Source: 13-2-20CM-68-14 sp035640035 (GTDB lineage Bacteria > Actinomycetota > Thermoleophilia > Gaiellales > Gaiellaceae). Taken from it: DNA of 41,395 bases. Positions 13,883 through 22,463 of the stretch are shown one piece after another (the first letter of the stretch is position 1; each line of letters starts with the position of its first letter). Where the stretch lies: positions 1 through 41,395 of the forward strand of contig DASQWX010000016.1 of NCBI GenBank assembly GCA_035640035.1. The letters are read 5' to 3'. A model generated the notes under the pieces. That model was not told the DNA's origin. It was given only the letters and a program-made list of their open reading frames with translations, and did not search any database. Both the position numbers and the translations under genes were made by a program.

Positions 13883-15064
13883 CTAGCGCCTTCGCCTCGC
13901 CTTGGGCTTCGGCTTCGGGCAGGTCAGCGTGCCGGCCTGCGCGGCCTGAGCCATGCTCTTGACCGCCGTGAGGTCGGACTTCGGGGTGTCGTCCGCGTAG
14001 TACAGGCCTGACTGCCAGCGATCGAGGTCGGGCTCGTCGCTGACGTGGAAGAAGAGTAGGCCGGCTACGGTCGGCTGGCAGAAAGCGAGCCTGATCGCTC
14101 TGGCGTAGTACGCGCCCTGGGTGACCTCCGGAACCGAGTCGCCGGCGTACGGGTTGCCGAGATCGGTGTACGCGGTGAGCTTGTCCGCGGGAATCCACGT
14201 TTGGACTCCGTACTCGCCGTAGAGGATCGGCAGCGAGGCGCCTCGCTGAGCCGTGCCGCGGAAGGCTTCGCGCAGGAGCTTGACGAGCTTCGGATAGTCG
14301 GCGATCGAGATGCTCGTCGATTTCGGGTGCACGGCGGTCGGCGGCGTGCTCGACGTCTCTCCGTACGGGTGGATCACGAACATGTCCATGATCGGGCGGT
14401 TTCTTCGGGTCTTGCGGTAGGCGAGACCGAGATCGCGCAGGAACGTCGTCGGGGAGTGCGTCTGGCGGGCCGAGCTCGCGCGGTCGGCGCCGCGCGGAGA
14501 GAGGGCCCCGCCGATGACGTTGATCTGCGGCGAGACCGCTTTCAGCGCATCGTAGGTCTGTGCGAGGAGCGCCTCGTACGCCGGCGCCGCGAGGTCGCGT
14601 CCGCGCTTGTTGAACTGAGGCATCCAGAACCGGTTCAGGTTCGGCTCGTTCCCGACGATGAAGTCGCGCACGTACGGCAGCGACTGCGCCAGCGAGGCCG
14701 TGTACTGCGCGAACTGGGTCCGGTCGAGCATGCTCAGCGGGGTCTGGCCGCCGGTCGTGTTCACCGCGATCACGAGCCGGACGGCGTCGAGCTGCGCTGC
14801 GAGAGCGCTCGCCTTGAACGCCGCGAGCTCGTCGGCGCTCGGCGCCGTCTCGCCCCGCGTCCATTCGGCCCGGACCTCGATTTCGTTGAGTCCCGCGAGG
14901 ACGGCGAGATCCATCCGCGCCTTGGCGACGACGGGGTCGGGAATCAGGCTTGCAGACTCCGACGCGCCCACGGCCAGAGTCCTCGACGCGGCCTGCGACG
15001 CACCGGCCGAGGCGAGGGCGGCGAGCGCAGCGACGAGGAGAACGAACTTGCGGACGGGCGGCAT
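13883..15064 (-). CDS. Secreted glycoside-hydrolase-like TIM barrel protein (copy 1)
   Basis: 393 residues. A signal peptide (1-25, ASQAAS) is followed by a clan GH-A-like barrel: FIVGNEPN with putative acid/base Glu140, MDMFVIHPYGE near 227-237, and LYGEYGVQT with putative nucleophile Glu284. A C-terminal Lys/Arg/Pro tail ends the protein. Substrate unknown; the GNEPN...GEYGVQT spacing fits cellulase-like retaining enzymes. It is a paralogue of the next gene, about 66 bases downstream of that gene's stop, and probably cotranscribed with it. Confidence 0.85.
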   Translation of the reverse strand: MPPVRKFVLLVAALAALASAGASQAASRTLAVGASESASLIPDPVVAKARMDLAVLAGLNEIEVRAEWTRGETAPSADELAAFKASALAAQLDAVRLVIAVNTTGGQTPLSMLDRTQFAQYTASLAQSLPYVRDFIVGNEPNLNRFWMPQFNKRGRDLAAPAYEALLAQTYDALKAVSPQINVIGGALSPRGADRASSARQTHSPTTFLRDLGLAYRKTRRNRPIMDMFVIHPYGETSSTPPTAVHPKSTSISIADYPKLVKLLREAFRGTAQRGASLPILYGEYGVQTWIPADKLTAYTDLGNPYAGDSVPEVTQGAYYARAIRLAFCQPTVAGLLFFHVSDEPDLDRWQSGLYYADDTPKSDLTAVKSMAQAAQAGTLTCPKPKPKARRRR

Positions 15065-15130
15065 CCTGGGACGTGCATCGGCGACTGCCGCCGACCGCTC
15101 GACCCCTCGACCTGACTACCCAACTACGGG

Positions 15131-16468
15131 CTACTCAATGTGGACGAACGTCGTCCCCGCGCAGCGGGTGAGGCGGGCGGCTCGGGCCGCCGCCGCGGCC
15201 GTCCGGAAGGCCGGCAGGCTCGGCTTCGGTTTGCGGTCGGCGTAGTAGAGGCCGGACTGCCAGCCCGCGAGATCCGGCTCGTCGAACGTGTGGAAGACGA
15301 ACAGACCCCGCACCGTCGGCTGGCAGGCGGCAAGCTCGAGCGCCTCCTCGTAATACAGCGCCTGGGTCTGCGGGTCGACCGCGTCCGCAGCAGCAGGCGA
15401 CCCGAGGTCGGTGTAGGCACGCCGGTGCGCCGTCGGGATCTTGGTTTGGACGCCGAACTCCGTGTAGTAGATCGGCAGCCCGCGGCCCTGCTGCCGGGTG
15501 CCTGCGAAGGCACGCGCGAGCAGGGTGGTGAGCTTGCCGTAGTCGGCGATCGTGATCGTCGTCGAGTCGGCATGCGTATCGGTCGGCGAGAGATCCGAGG
15601 TTCGCATGTACGGGTGCATCGCGAAAGCGTCCATGACCGGCGTCGAACGTCCGCTCGCCCTGTACGCCGCCCCGAGGTCCTTGATGAACTGGGTCGGCGA
15701 GTGCGTGTCGCGTCTCAGCTTCGGCCGGTCCGAGCCGCGGGGGGCCAGCGCGCCGCCGACCACCTGGATGTTCGGCGAGACAGCCTTCAAAGCGTCGTAC
15801 GTCCTCGCCAGCAGGTCGAGGTACGCGGTCGCCGCCACGTCTTTGCCGCCGGGACCGAACTGCGGCATCCAGAAGGTGTTCAGATTCGGCTCGTTGCCGA
15901 TGACGAAGTCGCGAATCTGCGGAAACGCGCGGGCCAGCCCCGCGGCGTAGGCGGCGAACTGCTTCCGGGCCCCTACCGTCCTCGGCGTCGCACCGCTCAG
16001 CCCGTGCCACACGAACACGAACACGCGCATGTTCTCGGCCGCGGCTGCTTTGACGACGTTCCCGAGCGTCAGCCGCTCCTCGGCGGACGGCGCCTTCGCT
16101 CCCGTCTTCCACATGCTCGAGACCATCACGGCGTCGAACCCGGCGTCATGGGAGATCCGCATCAGGTCGAGGGCGCTCCCTGGGTCGGGTTGCTTGACCC
16201 CGTCGTCGACCGTCGCGACGAGAAGCCGGTGGCCCGGTCTCGTGGGTCCAGGATTTTCGTTCGTCGTGCCGGTCGTCGGACCGGTCGTGGTCCCCGTCGT
16301 GCCCGTTGTTCCGGTCGACGACGAGTTGCCCGTGCCGGTCGCGCCGGGACCATTCGGCCCCTGCGTTTCGACCGAGCTGCTGCCGCCCTTACCGAGCGTG
16401 AAGACGATCGCGATCACGGCGACGGCCGCCGCTCCGAGCAGCGCAAGAGCAGGGCCTTTCCATCTCAC
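15131..16468 (-). CDS. Membrane-anchored glycoside-hydrolase-like protein (copy 2)
   Basis: 445 residues from GTG at 16468. An N-terminal anchor (ALALLGAAAVAVIAIVFTLG) leads to a Gly/Thr/Pro linker of about 45 residues with GTT repeats, then a barrel related to copy 1: FVIGNEPNLNTFWMPQF (Glu193), MDAFAMHPY, and YYTEFGVQT (Glu337). A TTG seven codons upstream is also possible; GTG is preferred because -10 TAGGGT ends 8 nt before it. The linker implies the catalytic domain sits outside, tethered to the membrane. Divergent from uvrC. Confidence 0.85.
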   Translation of the reverse strand: MRWKGPALALLGAAAVAVIAIVFTLGKGGSSSVETQGPNGPGATGTGNSSSTGTTGTTGTTTGPTTGTTNENPGPTRPGHRLLVATVDDGVKQPDPGSALDLMRISHDAGFDAVMVSSMWKTGAKAPSAEERLTLGNVVKAAAAENMRVFVFVWHGLSGATPRTVGARKQFAAYAAGLARAFPQIRDFVIGNEPNLNTFWMPQFGPGGKDVAATAYLDLLARTYDALKAVSPNIQVVGGALAPRGSDRPKLRRDTHSPTQFIKDLGAAYRASGRSTPVMDAFAMHPYMRTSDLSPTDTHADSTTITIADYGKLTTLLARAFAGTRQQGRGLPIYYTEFGVQTKIPTAHRRAYTDLGSPAAADAVDPQTQALYYEEALELAACQPTVRGLFVFHTFDEPDLAGWQSGLYYADRKPKPSLPAFRTAAAAARAARLTRCAGTTFVHIE

Positions 16469-16476
16469 CGGCGGGC

Positions 16477-16496
16477 ACCCTAGCGGCAACTAGGCT
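16477..16496. promoter_or_regulatory. Divergent leaderless promoters of the hydrolase and uvrC
   Basis: Minus-strand TAGGGT (16482 to 16477) ends 8 nt before GTG at 16468. Plus-strand TAGGCT (16491-16496) ends 8 nt before ATG at 16505. The two -10 hexamers are 8 bp apart. Confidence 0.6.
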
Positions 16497-16504
16497 TGAA
16501 ACCG

Positions 16505-18355
16505 ATGCAAGACCGCGTCCAAGACCAGCTGAAACGACTGCCGGCGAAGCCTGGTGTGTACATCTTCCGCGACGAGCGTGGCCAGGTCCTTTACGTGGGG
16601 AAGGCCAAGTCGCTGCGGCCCCGCGTCCGAAGCTACTTCCAGTCCTCGGCGGACGTCAGGCACGCAATCGGGAAGCTGCCAAGGCGAGTCGCGGACATGG
16701 AGGTGATCGTCACCGGTACCGAGGTCGAGGCCCTCCACCTGGAGCAGAACCTGGTCAAGCGGTACCGGCCCCCGTTCAACGTCCGGCTCCGCGACGACAA
16801 GTCGTTTCCGTACATCGCTGTCACGGTCGAGGACGACTTCCCGCGGGTGATGTTCACGCGCGAGCGGCATCGCCGAGGCGTCACCTACTTCGGCCCGTAT
16901 GCGAACGCGAAGAAGGTGCGGGAGACCCTCGACGTCCTCAACAGGGTCTTCCAGTACCGTCCCTGCGAGGGGCCGAAGCCGGGTCGACACTCGGGAATCC
17001 CATGCCTCGACTACCACATCGAGCGCTGCCACGCGCCCTGCGTCGCCTACATCTCGAAGGAGGCGTACGCCGAGATCATCGACGGGGTCATCAACTTCCT
17101 TTCCGGCGACACGCGGACGATCGAACGGGAGCTCGAGCAGAAGATGCGGGACGCGGCCGAGGCGGAGCGCTTCGAGGAAGCCGCCCGCTACCGCAACAGG
17201 CTGTTCGCAATCCGGCGGCTGGCGGAGCGCCAGGCCGTCGAGAAGCGCAGTGTCGGCGACGTCGACGTGCTCGGAATCGCCGTCGACGGCGACAGGGCGG
17301 CCGTGCAGATCTTCCCCCTGCGCGGAGGGAGGATGATCGACCGCTACGGGTTCCACCTGGAAAACGTCCAGGGCCAGGAGCCTGCGGCGCTCCTCGAGAC
17401 CTTCTGCGTCGAGTACTACGGGTCGGCCCCCTCGATTCCGCCGCAGATCATCGTCCCACGCGACGCCGGCGACGTCTCGGTGCTGGAGACGTTCCTGAGC
17501 GACCGGCGCGGCTCACGGGTCGAGGTGCGGGCTGCCGAGCGCGGCGAAAAACGGCGGCTGCAGGAGCTCGCCGAGCAGAACGCCCGGGTGGCGCTCGAAT
17601 CCGAGACGTACCAGACCGAGCAGAAGCGACTGCGCCGCGTCGAGGCGCTCGAGGAGCTCCGCGAGGCCCTCAACCTCGAGAGTCTCCCGATTCGGATCGA
17701 GTGCTTCGACATCTCGAACATCCAGGCGACGGAGCCCGTCGGCTCGATGGTCGTCTTCCAGGACGCGATGCCGAAGAAGGCCCACTACCGGAAGTTCGCC
17801 GTCCGCGGGCTCGACGGCCAGGACGACTTCGCGGCGATGGCGCAGGTGATCGAGCGTCGCTTCGCACGCATGCGTGAGCCGGCCGACGAGGAATACGACG
17901 AGGGCTTCGCGGCCGTGCCGAACTTGGTCGTGATCGACGGCGGCAAGGGTCAGCTCTCGGCGGCGCTGGCCGCGATGCAGCGCTTCGACCTCCCGCGCGT
18001 GGCGGTGATCTCACTCGCGAAGCGGATCGAAGAGGTGTTCGTTCCGGGCCGGCCGGACGCGGTGCTGCTCGACCCGCACTCGCCCGGCCTTCAGCTGCTC
18101 CGGCGGATCCGTGACGAGGCGCACCGCTTTGCGGTCGGCTTCCATCGCCAGCGGCGCGATGCCCGCGCGCGGGAGTCGATCTTCGACACGCTCGAAGGCG
18201 TCGGGCCCGTGCGCCGTCGTGCCTTGCTCCAGCACTTCGGGTCGGCCGAGCGCGTCCTCGCCGCGTCCCAGGAAGAGCTCGAGGGCGTTCCGGGCGTCCC
18301 CGCGAAGACCGCCAGGTCGATCTACGCACAGCTGCATAAGGCAGGACGGGCGTAA
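16505..18355 (+). CDS. uvrC: Excinuclease ABC subunit UvrC
   Basis: 616 residues, full-length UvrC, which makes the dual incisions in nucleotide excision repair. Domains in order: GIY-YIG nuclease (KPGVYIFRDERGQVLYVGKA, residues about 15-34), the Cys-containing segment (PCEGPKPGRH...CLDYHIERCHAPC), UVR motif (AERFEEAARYRNRL), the RNase H-like 3'-to-5' half (IECFDISNIQATEPVGSMVV; VIDGGKGQL) and the C-terminal helix-hairpin-helix pair (LEGVGPVRRRALLQHFGSAE). ATG at 16505 chosen over TTG at 16496 because -10 TAGGCT ends 8 nt before it. Confidence 0.97.
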   Translation: MQDRVQDQLKRLPAKPGVYIFRDERGQVLYVGKAKSLRPRVRSYFQSSADVRHAIGKLPRRVADMEVIVTGTEVEALHLEQNLVKRYRPPFNVRLRDDKSFPYIAVTVEDDFPRVMFTRERHRRGVTYFGPYANAKKVRETLDVLNRVFQYRPCEGPKPGRHSGIPCLDYHIERCHAPCVAYISKEAYAEIIDGVINFLSGDTRTIERELEQKMRDAAEAERFEEAARYRNRLFAIRRLAERQAVEKRSVGDVDVLGIAVDGDRAAVQIFPLRGGRMIDRYGFHLENVQGQEPAALLETFCVEYYGSAPSIPPQIIVPRDAGDVSVLETFLSDRRGSRVEVRAAERGEKRRLQELAEQNARVALESETYQTEQKRLRRVEALEELREALNLESLPIRIECFDISNIQATEPVGSMVVFQDAMPKKAHYRKFAVRGLDGQDDFAAMAQVIERRFARMREPADEEYDEGFAAVPNLVVIDGGKGQLSAALAAMQRFDLPRVAVISLAKRIEEVFVPGRPDAVLLDPHSPGLQLLRRIRDEAHRFAVGFHRQRRDARARESIFDTLEGVGPVRRRALLQHFGSAERVLAASQEELEGVPGVPAKTARSIYAQLHKAGRA

Positions 18356-18386
18356 GCGTCTTCCCCGCGCGGGTTTAGCGGGCGCA

Positions 18387-18436
18387 GCGGCGGAGCCGCC
18401 ACGCCCTTTAAGGTCGGCATCGCAAGCGACGCCGAC
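18387..18436. repeat. Two-hairpin palindromic element downstream of uvrC
   Basis: Hairpin A: GCGGC, loop GGA, GCCGC (18387-18399). Spacer ACGCCCTTTAAG follows. Hairpin B: GTCGGCATCG, loop CAAG, then its complement with one A-C mismatch (18413-18436). A copy with the same layout and loop lies at 24054-24104 upstream of gapA. Confidence 0.65.
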
Positions 18437-18437
18437 G

Positions 18438-18458
18438 ACAGCTGCACAAGGCCGGCCG
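18438..18458 (+). pseudogene. Remnant resembling the 3' end of uvrC
   Basis: ACAGCTGCACAAGGCC and the next bases repeat the last codons of uvrC at 18328-18348 (coding for QLHKAGR) with three mismatches in 21 bases, 110 bases downstream and on the other side of the palindromic element. Read in the matching frame it gives QLHKAGR and runs on without an immediate stop. Probably a duplicated or displaced gene end. Confidence 0.5.
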
Positions 18459-18502
18459 CCTAGTAAATCCGCGTTGCCGCGTTCGGCCGTACTGCGAGAA
18501 AG

Positions 18503-18539
18503 GAGCCGCCCGCGACTCCCCTTTGTTCGTGGGCGGCTC
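18503..18539 (+). terminator. Rho-independent-like terminator after uvrC
   Basis: A 13-bp stem (GAGCCGCCCGCGA with its complement, one G-U pair) with an 11-nt loop, followed by TCTCTCGCC. It separates uvrC from the MFS gene starting at 18586. Confidence 0.75.
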
Positions 18540-18585
18540 TCTCGCCTGACGCGTCTTCTCGGCCCCGACGGGTAGTAGTGGCCCC

Positions 18586-19887
18586 GTGGCCGGGCGCGCG
18601 GCGGTGAATCCAGACGAGGTCGTGGCCGGCCCGCGTGCGGTCTGGCGCCTCGTCCGGCGCCGCGATTTCGGGCCGTACTTCTTCGGCAACGCGCTCTCGG
18701 CGAGCGGGACGTGGTTCCAGAACCTCGCCGCTGCGCTGTTGATCTACCGGTTGACGCACTCGGCCCTGCTGCTCGGCGTCCTCAACTTCTCCCAGTTCAT
18801 CCCGATCCTGCTCCTGACGCCCTGGGCCGGCAGTCTCGCTGACCGGATCGATCGGAGGCGGCTTCTACTCGTTTCGCAGAGCCTGGCGGTACTGCTCGCA
18901 GCCGGACTCGCGGTGCTGGCGTGGGGAGGCCTCGCCGGCACCTGGGTCGTGATCGCCGACACGCTCTGCCTCGGCATCGTCAGCGCCTTCTCCGCTCCGG
19001 CCCAGCAGGCTCTGATCGTCTCGCTGGTCCGATCCTCGGAGGTGCCGACGGCCGTCGCGCTCAACTCGATGACCTTCAACCTGGCGCGTGCACTCGGTCC
19101 TGCCGGCGCCGCGCTCTCCGTCCACTACCTCGGGATTCCGGCCTCGTTCGCGCTCAACGCGGCCTCGTACGCCATCTTCATCGCGGCGCTGCTCGTCGTC
19201 CGTCCGCGCCGACAGGAGCGGGCGAGCCGCGAGGAGGCGCGGGTCCGCGACAGCTTCCGTCTCCTGCGACAGAAGCCGGAGCTTGCCGCCTTTCTGTTGA
19301 TCGTCGCGATCGTCGGCTTCGCGTCGGATCCGGTGAACACGCTCTCGCCGGCCTTCGCGCATGCGTACGGACGACCTGACACCTGGGCTGGATTCATCGT
19401 CGGAGCGTTTGGCGCCGGCGCCGTGACGGCGGCGCTCGTCGTTGCCGGCCGGGTCGCCGGCTCCCGGGTTCGGATGATCGGAACCCTGTTCGCCCTCGGG
19501 GGCGGCGTCCTCGCCTTCGCGGTCTGTCCGTGGCTGCCGCTCGGATTCGTGCTTCTCATCGTCGGCGGCTTCGGCTACTTGGCATCGAACACGGCCGCGA
19601 CGACGAGGCTGCAGCTCGGGGTCGCGGAGCGGCAGCGCGGACGGATCATGGCGCTCTGGAGCCTTGCGTTCCTGGGGCTTCGTCCGTTCGCGAGCCTGCT
19701 CGACGGGGTCATCGCTCGCACGTGGAGCGTGCGGGTCGCGGGCGTCGTCCTGGCAACGCCGGCGCTGGCGGCCGGCGCGGCGATCGCGGTTACTGCTCTG
19801 CGACGGCGCGGTCGGCCTCGACCCGCTGTCGCCAGTGCAGGGTCCGCAGCATCACCAGGATCGCTCCGAAGCCCAGAAGCGCGTTGA
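18586..19887 (+). CDS. MFS transporter, DHA3-type exporter
   Basis: 433 residues with about 12 transmembrane segments. The DHA3/EntS-like pattern is visible: FGPYFFGNALSASGTWFQNL, then LLLTPWAGSLADRIDRRRLL (motif A between TM2 and TM3) and SAPAQQALIVSLVRSSEVPT. Members export siderophores, macrolides or other small molecules; the substrate cannot be told. The start is GTG, 7 nt after a possible -10 TAGTAG. The last 33 codons, a low-complexity Ser/Ala/Pro/Arg tail, overlap the 3' end of the convergent flippase gene. Confidence 0.9.
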   Translation: MAGRAAVNPDEVVAGPRAVWRLVRRRDFGPYFFGNALSASGTWFQNLAAALLIYRLTHSALLLGVLNFSQFIPILLLTPWAGSLADRIDRRRLLLVSQSLAVLLAAGLAVLAWGGLAGTWVVIADTLCLGIVSAFSAPAQQALIVSLVRSSEVPTAVALNSMTFNLARALGPAGAALSVHYLGIPASFALNAASYAIFIAALLVVRPRRQERASREEARVRDSFRLLRQKPELAAFLLIVAIVGFASDPVNTLSPAFAHAYGRPDTWAGFIVGAFGAGAVTAALVVAGRVAGSRVRMIGTLFALGGGVLAFAVCPWLPLGFVLLIVGGFGYLASNTAATTRLQLGVAERQRGRIMALWSLAFLGLRPFASLLDGVIARTWSVRVAGVVLATPALAAGAAIAVTALRRRGRPRPAVASAGSAASPGSLRSPEAR

Positions 19888-20728
19888 AGGCGATCAGCGT
19901 CACCCGCATGCCGACGCTGAAGCTGAGCAGGACCGTCTTGCCGGCCTTCCCCGCGAACGTGTAGAGGAGCAGGGCCTGCTCAGTGCCGATCCCCGACGGG
20001 CTGATCGGAAACAGAACGGCAAGGCTTTGCGTCACCTGGACAAGGACCGCGTTGTGGAACGTCGCCGGGACGTGAAACGCCCGCAGGAAGAAGTAGATCG
20101 TGATGAGGCGCAGGGTCCAGTCGGCCACCTGCCAGACGGCCACGCGGCGGAGGTAGTAGGTCTTGTCCGAAAAGACGGCGAAGCCGCGGACGACGCGCTC
20201 GCGGAAGCCGATCAGCTGTTCGGCGAACCAGAGCAGAAGCAGGAGGAGGACGAGCAGGACGATCCCGATCGCGATCAGGGTGCCTCGCAGGTGAGCGAAG
20301 AACCAGTGGAAGTCGAACGAGTGGAGCCGCGCCAGCACCGAGCTACCCGGTAGCTCCCCGGCCGCGATCGCGTAGAGGATGAAGCAGAGGGCGACGACCG
20401 AGTCGAAGAGCGTCAGCGCGATCAGCGTCGCCCCAAGCGTCGGATACCGCGAGCCCTCGATTCGACGCTTGACGATGAACAGCCCGAGCGCGTCGCCGCC
20501 GCGGGCGGGCACGATCGCGTTGACGCCGACGCGTGCGAGTAACGCGCCGAAGATCGAGCGCCAGCGGACCCTCACGTCCGGGTAAGAGGCCGCGAGGATG
20601 TTCCGCCACGCTCGGCTGACGCAGCAGAGCTTCGCGAACTGACACGCGAGCGCGATGCCGAGCGCCGTCCAGCCCACGTCGGCCAGATGGGTGAAAAAGA
20701 CGTGGATGTCGTGGAGGACGCTGCTCAT
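19790..20728 (-). CDS. Flippase-like integral membrane protein (LPG synthase TM / UPF0104 family)
   Basis: 312 residues, about eight transmembrane segments, with the UPF0104/AglD signature region ALLARVGVNAIVPARGGDAL and LFPISPSGIGTEQALLLYTF. Related to the membrane domain of lysylphosphatidylglycerol synthase (MprF) but without the cytoplasmic aminoacyltransferase part, so it may translocate a lipid or lipid-linked sugar. It follows pruA by 30 bases in the same direction. Its 3' end overlaps the MFS gene by 98 bases. Confidence 0.87.
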   Translation of the reverse strand: MSSVLHDIHVFFTHLADVGWTALGIALACQFAKLCCVSRAWRNILAASYPDVRVRWRSIFGALLARVGVNAIVPARGGDALGLFIVKRRIEGSRYPTLGATLIALTLFDSVVALCFILYAIAAGELPGSSVLARLHSFDFHWFFAHLRGTLIAIGIVLLVLLLLLLWFAEQLIGFRERVVRGFAVFSDKTYYLRRVAVWQVADWTLRLITIYFFLRAFHVPATFHNAVLVQVTQSLAVLFPISPSGIGTEQALLLYTFAGKAGKTVLLSFSVGMRVTLIAFNALLGFGAILVMLRTLHWRQRVEADRAVAEQ

Positions 20729-20758
20729 CGCAAGCGACCCCTACAGCTAGGTCGTCGG

Positions 20759-22432
20759 CTACGGCCGGTCCGGCGGGCCCGAGCCGTCGCGGGTGGCGCC
20801 GTCTTCCGCCATGTACGGGTAGCGGTAGTCCTTCGGTGGGACGAAGGTCTCCTTGATCGTGCGCGGCGAAACCCAGCGGATCAGGTTCCACATCGAGCCG
20901 GCCTTGTCGTTCGTGCCCGAGGCCCGTGAGCCGCCGAACGGCTGCTGGCCGACGACGGCGCCGGTCGGCTTGTCGTTGACGTAGAAGTTGCCCGCGGCGT
21001 ACTCGAGCTTCTCGTGGGCGTCCTCGATCGCGTCGCGGTCACGCGCGAACACGGCGCCGGTGAGCCCGTACGGCGCTGTCCGGTCGACCAGGTCGAGCGT
21101 GTCGTCCCAGTTCTTCTCCGGATACACGTACGCGGTGACGACCGGGCCGAAGAGCTCCTCCCGCATCGTCCTGAAGTCGGGATCCTCGGTCTCGATCACG
21201 GTCGGCTCGACGAAGTAGCCCTCGGTGTCCTCGACGCCGCCGCCGACGAGCACTTTCGCCTGGGCCGCCGCCTTCGCCTCGTCGATCGCGTCGCGCTGAG
21301 TCTTGAAGGCGTTCGCGTCGATGACGGCGCCCATGAAGTTCGAGAAGTCGCTGACGTCGCCGACCTTGAGTTGCTTGATCTCGTCGGCCAGGCGCTCGCG
21401 CAGCTCCGGCCAGAGGTTCGAGGGCGCGTACACGCGCGAGGCGGCGGAGCACTTCTGCCCCTGGTACTCGAACGAGCCGCGGACGATCGCCGTCGCGACC
21501 GCTTCGACGTCGGCGGTCGGGTGGGCAACGATGAAGTCCTTGCCGCCTGTCTCGCCGACGATGCGGGGGTAATTCCGGTAGCTGCCGATGTTGGAGCCGA
21601 CGGTCTTCCACATCGAGTTGAAGACGGGCGTCGAGCCGGTGAAGTGGATTCCGGCAAGCTCCGGGCTCGCGAGCGCAGCCTCGCCGATCACGGAGCCCGG
21701 TCCGTAGACGAGGTTGATCACGCCGTCAGGGAGCCCGGCCTCCTGGAACAGGCGCATGACGTAGTAGGCCGAGAAGGCGGCGGTCGACGCCGGCTTCCAC
21801 ACGACCGTATTGCCCATCAGCGCCGGGCTCGACGGCAGGTTTCCAGAGATCGCGGTGAAGTTGAACGGCGTCACCGCGAAGACGAACCCCTCGAGCGGCC
21901 GGTACTCCAGCCGATTCCACGTCCCGGGCGCCGACTGCGGCTGCTCCTTGTAGATCCGCGTCATGAACTCGACGTTGAACCGGAAGAAGTCGGTCAGCTC
22001 GCAGGCGGCGTCGATCTCGGCCTGATGGGCCGTCTTCGACTGGTTGAGCATCGTCGCCGCGTTGACCGTCGCGCGCCATGGGCCCGAGAGCAGCTCGGCG
22101 GCGCGCAGGAAGATCGCCGCGCGCTCCTCCCACGGCGTCCGCGCCCAGTCGTGGCGTGCCTTGCGCGCGGCCTCGATCGCCTGCTCGACCTCCGCCTGCC
22201 CGCCGGCGTGGACATCGGCGAGGACGTGGCTCTTCCTGTGCGGCATGACGGCCTCGAAGGTCTCGCCGGTCTTGACGTCCTTGCCGCCGATCACGAGCGG
22301 GATCTCGATGCGGTCGCGCTCGAGCTCGTGGAGGCGTTGCTGCAGCTCCGCCCGTTCGGGAGACCCTGGTGCGTAGTCTTTGACCGGTTCGTTGCGCGGT
22401 TCGGGCGGCAGCGCGATCGCGGGCCTGCTCAT
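20759..22432 (-). CDS. pruA: 1-pyrroline-5-carboxylate dehydrogenase
   Basis: 557-residue aldehyde dehydrogenase of the P5CDH type, oxidising glutamate semialdehyde to glutamate with NAD in proline catabolism. Seen: VTPFNFTAISGNLPSSPALM, WKPAST, the general base Glu294 (VGETGGKDF), the catalytic Cys328 (YQGQKCSAASRVYAP) and the C-terminal QPFGGSRASGTNDKAG. The preceding step enzyme (PutA PRODH) is not in the window. ATG at 22432 lies 8 nt after -10 TAGAAT; the longer open frame upstream runs through the divergent ogt-like gene and is rejected. Confidence 0.95.
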   Translation of the reverse strand: MSRPAIALPPEPRNEPVKDYAPGSPERAELQQRLHELERDRIEIPLVIGGKDVKTGETFEAVMPHRKSHVLADVHAGGQAEVEQAIEAARKARHDWARTPWEERAAIFLRAAELLSGPWRATVNAATMLNQSKTAHQAEIDAACELTDFFRFNVEFMTRIYKEQPQSAPGTWNRLEYRPLEGFVFAVTPFNFTAISGNLPSSPALMGNTVVWKPASTAAFSAYYVMRLFQEAGLPDGVINLVYGPGSVIGEAALASPELAGIHFTGSTPVFNSMWKTVGSNIGSYRNYPRIVGETGGKDFIVAHPTADVEAVATAIVRGSFEYQGQKCSAASRVYAPSNLWPELRERLADEIKQLKVGDVSDFSNFMGAVIDANAFKTQRDAIDEAKAAAQAKVLVGGGVEDTEGYFVEPTVIETEDPDFRTMREELFGPVVTAYVYPEKNWDDTLDLVDRTAPYGLTGAVFARDRDAIEDAHEKLEYAAGNFYVNDKPTGAVVGQQPFGGSRASGTNDKAGSMWNLIRWVSPRTIKETFVPPKDYRYPYMAEDGATRDGSGPPDRP

Positions 22433-22440
22433 CACGCCAG

Positions 22441-22456
22441 ATTCTAGGGATACGGT
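22441..22456. promoter_or_regulatory. Divergent leaderless promoters of pruA and the alkyltransferase
   Basis: Minus-strand TAGAAT (22446 to 22441) is 8 nt before the pruA ATG. Plus-strand TACGGT (22451-22456) is 7 nt before GTG at 22464. The two hexamers are 4 bp apart. Confidence 0.65.
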
Positions 22457-22463
22457 TCGGGCC

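Noticed and set aside
15140..16483. 447-codon plus-strand frame opposite hydrolase copy 2
   Set aside because: Antisense shadow in high-GC DNA; the minus-strand frame has a clear GNEPN...EFGVQT barrel.
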